Source: Iris pallida (taxonomy: Eukaryota; Streptophyta; Magnoliopsida; Asparagales; Iridaceae). Taken from it: DNA of 64,000 bases. The position numbers and the translations under genes were made by a program. Under the pieces are notes generated by a model. That model worked only from the letters and a program-made list of their open reading frames with translations, did no database searches and had not been told where the DNA came from. Numbering within the stretch: the stretch's first letter is position 1; every line of letters starts with the position of its first letter. The stretch covers positions 7,117,138 through 7,181,137 of the forward strand of contig JANAVB010033216.1 in assembly GCA_029216955.1 (NCBI GenBank), read 5' to 3'. Below are positions 56,126-64,000 of the stretch, piece after piece.

Positions 56126-57123
56126 GTTCACCGAAAACTCGTATGAAAGGAAAGGGTGAGGTCGTTTCTTAATTGTTTGAGGTTATTGCTTTGTAGACCC
56201 TGATTTTTATTGTAGGATCGAGAATGGACCCACAGTCGGGGTTCTGCAATTTTTTTTAAACTAGTTGTTTTTGGTTGGTTTCTTATTCCTGCTACACATT
56301 TTTGGGACAGAATCCATGAAGACAGTGTAACTGGAGTACTGAGTTGGGAAACTATTGCATTTGCCATGTTTAAGATATTACATTCTGTGTGTTATGAGTA
56401 ATTAACAGGGCTGTGTGTGTGTTATGAATAATTTATCAGGGATATGTTATAAATGCTTAGTCTTAGTATTAGGATGTGCATGATGTTTTGAAAGGCACTT
56501 GCCTAAACCTGATCAATATAGTGTTTGAATAGAGCTCCGCTTGTTAGGTGGTTTCTTATGCTCATTTAGTTGCGTAGTAATTAATCTGAGAATGTAGCTT
56601 ATTGCTTGACATGATATTTGGCACATATTTTGCCCATTCGTAAATTTGTTCCTCCAATTGCTCTGTCATTCCCATAATTTCCATTTGGAATTTGAGTTAA
56701 CTATGCTTCATAGCTTGACATGATAGTCCAGCATGCATGAAGTGAGTGTAATAGGAATCAATGATAGTTCAGCAGGGTTCAAGGAAGAAGACTCAGTTTC
56801 CATCATGCAGTAGGAATCATTGGCATGCCATTTAAACCAAGTCACGTCTGTGAAGAGGAAGAAGACTGAGTTTCCATCGGAGGAAGAAGACGAAAAGAGA
56901 GAAGATGCATACTAAGTTTGATGGAGTAACTTCTTATGGTTGGTGGCTGAAATTTAGGAAAGGAGGCTTCAAGGAAAACTTGTGTGGAGGCTGGCTCAGG
57001 TTAGGGTTTTGTGATGGAAAAAGAAGAAAAGGATGGATGTGATGTTTTGGTGCAGAGACAAAGATTATGGTTGATACTCGATATATTTCATTGGGTGCCT
57101 TGAGTACATAGTAAAATTCTATA
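56126..57123 (+). other. SRP72 3' flank
   Basis: Contains the 3' UTR and downstream spacer. No canonical AATAAA was found close to the stop; repeated GTGTGTTATGA(G/A)TAAT phrases lie at 56,377-56,430. GAGGAAGAAGAC phrases recur near 56,780-56,890. No further gene seen. Confidence 0.5.
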
Positions 57124-58132
57124 GGCACTTCAAAATTGTTTAGGACAGCCTAATTTTTTTTTTTTTCCTGTTTATTTACAAGTTTGCTACTCAAGTTTCT
57201 GGCTTGAGGGCAGCCCAAATTTTTTTGCTTTAGAACTGTCAACAAAGTTGATACTCCTACCATAATGTATGACTTGCAACAAATTGACAGTCCTATAAGA
57301 GGTTAGGACTGTCAACAAAGTTGTCAGTCCTAATTGAAACTCAAGATGGATAGAGTTAGCAAATTAGTTTAAACTCGTATACTCAATTTTTTTTGCTTAA
57401 GGTAAACCCAAATTTTTTATTTTAGGATTGTCAACAAAGTTGATAGTCCTACCATAATGTAGGACTGTCAACAAATTGATAGTCCTATAAGAGATTAGGA
57501 CTGTCAACCTCAATCATTTAGGACTGTCAACCCTCAATCATTTAGGACTGTCAACAAACTTGACAGTCCTAAACTATGATAGGATTGTCAGCTAGTTGAA
57601 AGTCCTAATTGGAATTCACTGCCAATATATATTTTGGTTCTCAATCCTTTATGACTGTAAGAAAATTCTAAAGTCCTGCTTATATATAAGGACTGTAGAA
57701 AATTCTACATTCCATAAATAATACAGGACTGTAGGATTTTCTACAGTCCTACAGATACTATAGGACTGTAGAAAATTTTTACATTCCTATATATACTATA
57801 GAACTGTAGCATTTACCTACAGTCCTGTTGGTTTGAAGTCCAACTATCGGCTTTGTTCGGTTTTTTGAAACCCTAAATTTAATTTTTAGGGTTCGAAAGT
57901 TCGTATATCAACCCTAAATTAGTTCTAAAACTATTTTAGATGTTGCTTGGAATTGGAGGAGTTGGAGAGAAAGGGGTTGAGAATTTTAATAGAGAGAGTA
58001 TAAATTTAGAATGAAGGGTTTTGGAAAGGTTTTGGGGATTAGACAGCCCAAAGTAAATTTGGGTATGTCTTGAGTAAAAATTGTAAAAACATGCGTGTCC
58101 TGAAGGCTGTCCTAAGTAAAATATGAAGTGCC
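57124..58132. mobile_element. MULE-3: non-autonomous Mutator-like element
   Basis: 1,009 bp. Ends GGCACTTCAAAATTG...TTTAGGACAGCCT and, reverse-complemented from the right, GGCACTTCATATTTTAC followed by TTAGGACAGCCT. The right end closely resembles the right end of MULE-2. The best flanking 9-mers (AAAATTCTA and AAAATTTTC) match at 7 of 9, so the duplication is worn or absent. It carries two families of palindromes and no transposase. It starts 1.0 kb downstream of the SRP72 stop codon. Confidence 0.7.
57215..57830. repeat. Palindrome cluster in MULE-3
   Basis: The first part has AGGACTGTCAACAA and (A)GTTGACAGTCCT arms (at least five sites); the second (57,645-57,830) has AGGACTGTAGAAAA and TTTCTACAGTCCT arms (about four sites). 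The outer AGGACTG/CAGTCCT is constant, while the inner parts differ from MULE-1 and MULE-2 yet still pair. Confidence 0.9.
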
Positions 58133-58267
58133 TTTAAAATTTTCCTACATATATAACTCTTACTTGGTTTTGTTCCTAGACAATTCCATGCCAATCAAAC
58201 ATGCGATTAACTCTAACAATGGTTTCTGATGTGATGTGGATCATGGAGCTTAGAGCTATACAATTGT

Positions 58268-58405
58268 GATTGTAATCCTTTATAACCGCCATGTGACGGT
58301 TGTTAATGGGTCACCCTCTCTCTCACCCCACATAAGGAGAGGGGACCAATTTGGCAACCGCCATGTGGCGGCTGTAAAAGGTTACAACTCCATTTGGTTG
58401 TAATC
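58268..58405. mobile_element. Small foldback MITE
   Basis: Arms TTGTAATCCTTTATAACCGCC and GGCGGCTGTAAAAGGTTACAA (the second is the diverged inverted copy of the first), with ATGTGACGGTTG and CAACCGCCATGTGG inside. About 138 bp in all. Confidence 0.7.
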
Positions 58406-61300
58406 CTAACATTGTCTTTCTTCTCTATAGCAGTCAGCAACGTGCATTGCCAGCCAAATGCCTCTCGAAGTTGTCTAACAATTTAAAAGGAAGTTCCTGC
58501 AGTTCCACATGAGACATCCGGTTATCAGAGCTTGTCCCATAATCCAGTGTCCCAACTATGTCCCATCTTCTATAAAAATGTAGGTCATATCGATTTTATA
58601 AAAAAATAACATCAAATACCTGTAAGACCCACATTTTTTTTAAGAGAGGGAACATGATTGGGACACTTTGTTTGGGACAACAGCTTTGCTCTCTCCAGTT
58701 ATATAGAATTCAGAGAAAGATTTCCTCTCTCCGGTTATATAGAATTCAGAGAATGTCAAAATGTACGCAATTATTTTCTCGCATATATGAAGATGTTATT
58801 TTCATGACTCAAAATTAGTTCACAGTTTTTTTTTAATCTATTAAGATTAGATTGTTAAGGAACCTCGTAAGCTTCTGGTAGAAGTCTAGCCAAATCAGGT
58901 GATAGGATCAGAATTGATTGTTTCGCAATTGCTGGGACTTATTTGAGAAACGTAAGTGCTTTTTATTATCATTTGTAATGTAAATATAGTGCTTCTTTAC
59001 TATCATCTATAATATAAAATACTATATAGGCGCACATGTGTGTTAATGTACACATGTGTTGTGGCTTACATGTGAGCCAAGCTTAAGGCCCATGCCCCTT
59101 TGTACACCGAACATGGCCCACTTATCAACCACAATTTTTTTTGAGGTGTCCTTTTCTCCGGCTTGACAAATGCTAAGGAAAAATTCGAACATGCGCCTTA
59201 AAACGTGCACTCATAAAACGCACACTCAGAAAATATTGCTCATAAATAACTAGGTCTGTTTGACAATTAAAGTATCAATTATGAACGGTAATGAGTGGTT
59301 CAATTTTTTGTGATTTTAAGTAGGGACTTTTAAACCAGTCTAACTCATGTTTGATAATTTATTAGATAATTGTTCTGAAAGTTTTTTAAAATAATAAAAT
59401 TATCTATATGCTTATATACAAACAAGAGCCCTCTAAAGCAAGATTATATCATTGAAGTTGTCAAGTCACAGCAATGAAATATAGTCACTCCTAGTTTGAT
59501 GTTTACAAACCACTAGGCAACAAGGACATGCATTTGATGATTTTTTAAGCCGACCAAAACTGGTGCCTCAAAAACTTATTAAGCATGGTTTTTTAAACAC
59601 TAAATAAATAGCCGACTCAAAATCTCTCCAAAACAGCTAAAACACCATTGCTAAGTACAACCTTAGTGTCAACATGCATTTGATGTTTACAAACCACTAG
59701 CCAACAAGGACATGCATAAAAATAACCACAAACACAAGAATTTTATGTGAAAAATCTAAAAATTAAAACCAAGGGGTAAATTCGAGCATAATCTCCATCA
59801 TAATCAAAAGGTACATTTCTCTTACTAATGATGTTTTACCACCATCAGAAAATTCGGAACAAGGTATTGGATCGGTTGATAAGCTTCTTCTTCTTCTTCT
59901 TCAGATGATTGCGTCTAGACAATTTTTTTGGAGTCTTTGTACACGAACAAATGAAGGGTATGGGATAATCTTCGAGTAAGTTTGATTGAGACATGAAGAG
60001 TATTAATTGGATTAATGACTATATGCAACCACAATCATTTTCACGAATTTCTAATAACCCACGTATAGACCATCTAGACCTATAATGACCTATAACAATA
60101 CCATGGACCAAGACTATGACCCGTATATAGATTGATAACTCATGTACGCCAGCAGAACTGGTTGGTAACAGAGAATCAACATATTGGAGGCATACCACCA
60201 ACATACTATTGGTATATCGGTCTGTAGTGGTCCAGCTAGTCAGTATTGCTGACCTGCTATGTGAGATAGTGAGTGGACTTTAACTTGTCAATATTATGAG
60301 AATCGTGACTTGGGGAGTTTGTCGAAGTGTATGTGGGTGTGAGGGAGTATGGTGGCAACCATGTGGTGGATCTAAGTAGGATTTGGTGGATGGATATAAG
60401 CATAAACCCTTACTCACTCTCTCATTAACTCACTCACCCTTTTCTCTCTTTATTTTCTTCCTTCTCTATTCGTGGGCTGAGAAAGGAGCATTGAGGGGAT
60501 GTGGTGGAGAGCTATGTAATGTCACGTCCCGCTCAGTTCAACCAGAGGAATCGAAATACAACAGCGTTTGGACTTAGCCATGCAACGGCTTGCTCGAAGT
60601 CCCTCTCGGCCGAGGCAACTCCTCGCTCAGGTGGGTGGCTTCGGTGAACTTGCCTCAGCTTGGCCTTCACACTAATAAGTGGATGTTTTCATTACATGGA
60701 GTAGGCTTAATAATAAAAGAGATGAATACATATAGCTAAGAAAAATAATCCCACTTGAGTCGGATTGAGTTAGAATATGAAAAGGTCTCACGGTTGGCGT
60801 AGAAATGTTGCACGATGTGCTTTCAAAGTGACACTCGGTCATTCTTCCCGCGGCTTGGGAGAAGGAAATTTTTTTCTATGTTTCCACAAGGCTATGAACT
60901 TGGCATAGTCATAGGTGTCGCACAATATAAATGCTTGATAAATCATGCACTGTCCCGATGTCCAATACTTGGTAAAGTATGTACTATTCCACCGTCAAAT
61001 GTTTGGTATATCATAATTGTCCTACAAGTCTCAATGCATGTTTTCACGATATAAGGCTTGGTATAGCCTTCTATAGTTATAGTTGTTAGATAGGGTGCAT
61101 GCTTAGTTAGTTCGTAGTATGCTTTGTTGATTAAATATTATTGATTAGTTCCTTTTATATTCCAAGCCATTATCTCTCTGTGACTTAGTTTAGGAAGTTA
61201 TTGCTTGTAAGAGTTATGTATTTATATTATGCTATTTGTGACGTTTGATTTTTTAGGACAATTTTTTTAGGGGGGTAGTTTGTAGCACTTGTCTCCCTCA
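58406..61300. other. Intergenic AT-rich sequence
   Basis: No gene found. ATGTCACGTCCCGCTCAG near 60,520 resembles TGTCACGACCCGCACCC at 809, so part of it is probably the same class of repeat as the window ends. A direct duplication (CATTTGATGTTTACAAACCACTAG-like) occurs near 59,500 and 59,680. Confidence 0.4.
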
Positions 61301-64000
61301 ATTTTTTATTTATTTTGGAGAATATGTATGTATTTTTTATTTTACTTTTACATAGAGTTAGAATCAATTATTAACTAGGATTTTATTTTAAGATCACAAG
61401 GGTGCGTACCTAAACCTATAGGTGAAGTGTAGTAAAAGTGGGTCATATGTGGTCTCTAGGGTCCCTAGATAGTCCTAAATATGTTATTTTACTATTTTAG
61501 AATTTTTTGGAGATTTTTAGATAATTTTATCTATAGTATTATTATTTTTATAGGCTTCTAGGATTTACTGTGAGGACACACGAGGTTATTTTTTAGGTCA
61601 AACATTTTATTTCGACTCTAGAACCCTAAAACTATTTTCTAGAATTTTCTAGGAATTTTAGGAATTTTTTAGAATTTTTTGGGATTTAATAGGATATTTT
61701 TTCTGATTTTTAAATTATTTTTTGCAATTAAAAACATTATTTACCCAGTCAGCCTGGGGGGGGGGGGGGGGCACCTGTCAGCCGCTCGTGCTCAGGGGAC
61801 ATGCACTTCCGTCAGCCTTTGGGTGGGCTAACTCACTTGGTTTCCTAATATAGGAGCCAGCGACTCCATGAGACGGCTCAAGCCAAGTCGGGCCAAGCGC
61901 TGGCCGTCCGATCTGGGCAGGAGGCAGCAAATGCTGCCACGTGTCCCTACCCAGCTGCGACTTTAACAACCCATCGAATCCCTTTCTCTCTATATATATG
62001 TTAATTCACGAAAACCTAAACAATTCCAGCAGCTTTTTGGGAGAGAGTTTAACTAGGGTTTTTCGACTTCGCGGTGCGATTGCGACCAATCCAGACGTCC
62101 GATTCATGCACCATTTCTTTTAGAACCATATCGAGGTTAGTTTTCCAAAATATAATTTGTTTTCTGAAATTTTGAGTTTGGATTTCTGGATAATTATTTA
62201 AGTGTCGATTGTCTAAAAATCGACGCTTTGCACGATTTTTGAGATTTCGAGAGATCCTGAACTCCGATTCACGATATGTTTGAAGTTTTGGAAAGCTAAC
62301 ACAGAGATCTAAAATATATAAGTTTTCCAGAAATTCAAAAGTTCATATACTATTTTATTTTATTCATAGAATTAAGTTTTGGTCAACGATTCATCGATTT
62401 GGTCACTGTTAGCCGTAATGACGATAACTTTTGACCAAATCATAATTTTGTGGCACTGTCGATTCTGGTGCACTCGTGGCGATGAAATCTACTAGATTGC
62501 ACACTCAAATTTTTGATTTTATAAAGTTTGACTAGTTAGTCAACGATATGCCTCGATTTGCGTGCCACGGATCCCGAATTTGGAACCATGACTTTCCTTG
62601 GCTAAAAATTTGTTTTTAGTTTTTATTTTAGATTTTAATTAGGTTAAAATAGAATTTTGGATGATTTATTCCAGAACAAAAATATAATTAATTAAGTTAA
62701 CCCATTAGCCACTTTCTATGATTTTTAGAGTGGAAATTATAGATCTAACTTGTGGTTGTTTATGTGACAGGGTAGATCAGTCTACGACGTCATGAGTTTG
62801 TAACTTCATCATCTATCGAAGCATGCAGGTATCATTATGACTTATGTTGCCTTTATTTTATACTGCATGTATCTTCATGTCGTCTTTTCACTATTACTTC
62901 TTTATGCTTCATGTTATCATTGTTCATGATTACTATTGTGCACGAGAGTTAGAATTATTAGGGTATATATATACATGTTCATGTCTTACTTCTTATTTCT
63001 CATGTTTACTGTTTATCGTATAGCTAATATTCTATCATAATGGACATGTATCGTGAGTGAGTCGGGTGGGGGAATACAACAAGTAAGCATGTGGTCAACG
63101 AATTGAATATAAATTCTCTATACATTGATTGCATAATATCATTCATGCACCATACGTATGACTGAAGGGTGTCCCAAACCGCCTACATGCAGAAAGTTAG
63201 TATTCTAAAACACACGATACACGTGACTTGATAATTATTTCTATATCATTTACTGTTGTCTTCCATCGAGTCTATTTCATACAGTTATCATGTTATAGTA
63301 GTACTCTTCTTATCATATCATATCGTGTCTATAGTTATCTTCTTTCTTAGTGTTTCTTCATGCATGTATACTATAATGTTTAATGTAGTATTATTGTGAT
63401 CTTGCTCCAATCCTGACTGGATAACTATTTTTCAGCTTGAGACAACGTGATTTGTCCCGAGATCTACGGTGAGTATGTTGTCGACACTGATGTCACTGGT
63501 GTACCCGATTTCAACACTGATGCGAAGTAGCATATTTTCTTTCTTATGCATTCATATTAGTTAGTAGTTATAGACATAGATTTTAGTTTATTCTATTTTT
63601 GCTACCGGGTTTGTTCTCGAGACTATCTGAGTTGTAATGGATCATTTTATGATATTCTATAGTTTATTATGTGAGACTATTGGATATTTAATTTTTGGTG
63701 ATTATTACTAGCTTAGTTGTGGATGATACGTGCGTGTTATTCTTGTTGTGGACCAGTATTACAATAGACAAAGTACTACCGTCGATGTTGCGGCGTAGTT
63801 GGACTTGGCCATGCACTCGTATCCCAAAAGTGGGAACGAGTCGTGAGAAGTTTTTATGGTGGTCCATGCAGGTCTTTTTTTTTCAAATTGTGCGAACTCA
63901 TGGTACGTAGTACCTATATTAGTCATACTACTGCGAGCCTGCGATTAGGAAATGCTCATTCACAATTAGGATTGATTTGATTTAAGAAAATGACTAGGAC
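61300..64000 (+). repeat. Unclassified non-coding repeat, plus orientation
   Basis: Related to the left end of the window but inverted (shared ATGGTGGTCCATGCAGGTC near 63,860 and the following CACAATTAGGAT). It includes a G-run at about 61,757-61,773, TATATATATG near 61,992, and long AT-rich stretches with GGTCAACGAT phrases. No polyprotein or transposase. Runs off the window end. Confidence 0.45.

Overview
This window is nuclear DNA from a transposon-rich flowering plant. The evidence is a plant-type intron-split housekeeping gene, FAR1/MULE transposases with a plant mobile domain gene, plant L1-type LINEs with DUF4283-like ORF1 proteins, hAT and foldback MITEs, tRNA-derived SINEs and long AT-rich introns. 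The species cannot be told from the sequence. There is nothing bacterial, organellar or viral here.

Layout. 1-6.4 kb is AT-rich, non-coding, unclassified repeat sequence; a diverged relative lies in inverted orientation at 61.3-64 kb. 6.5-8.27 kb is the decayed 5' part of a minus-strand Mutator-like element (MULE-2). 8,282-16,396 is an almost intact 8.1-kb MULE (MULE-1) with terminal inverted repeats and an 8-bp target duplication. It carries two convergent genes: a two-exon transposase fused to an OTU cysteine-protease domain (919 codons, five in-frame stops, no frameshift) and a six-exon plant-mobile-domain gene (624 codons, two stops). MULE-1 sits 43 bp upstream of the start codon of the only host gene I can assemble.

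That gene is SRP72 (signal recognition particle 72-kDa subunit): six exons from 16,448 to 56,125 on the plus strand, giving 681 residues without an in-frame stop. Introns 2, 3 and 5 (7.1, 15.9 and 14.5 kb) are filled with repeats: three related LINEs (A, minus, 5'-truncated; B and C, plus, near full length), three hAT-type MITEs with perfect 8-bp duplications, foldback MITEs, SINEs and a gene-capturing element with a broken EXO70 fragment. The nesting reaches four levels: SRP72 intron 5 > LINE C tail > EXO70-capturing element > hAT MITE. About 1 kb beyond SRP72 lies a 1.0-kb non-autonomous MULE (MULE-3).

Most unusual signal. All three MULEs carry clusters of short perfect or near-perfect palindromes with a constant outer stem, AGGACTG...CAGTCCT, and a variable inner stem whose two halves change together. 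In MULE-1 they lie in the first intron of both genes and as a 217-bp tandem array between the two 3' ends. In each MULE-1 cluster the small palindromes are ordered so that the whole cluster is also a palindrome. I know of no described function for such a system; transposase sites, hairpin-RNA loci or a by-product of hairpin repair are all possible.
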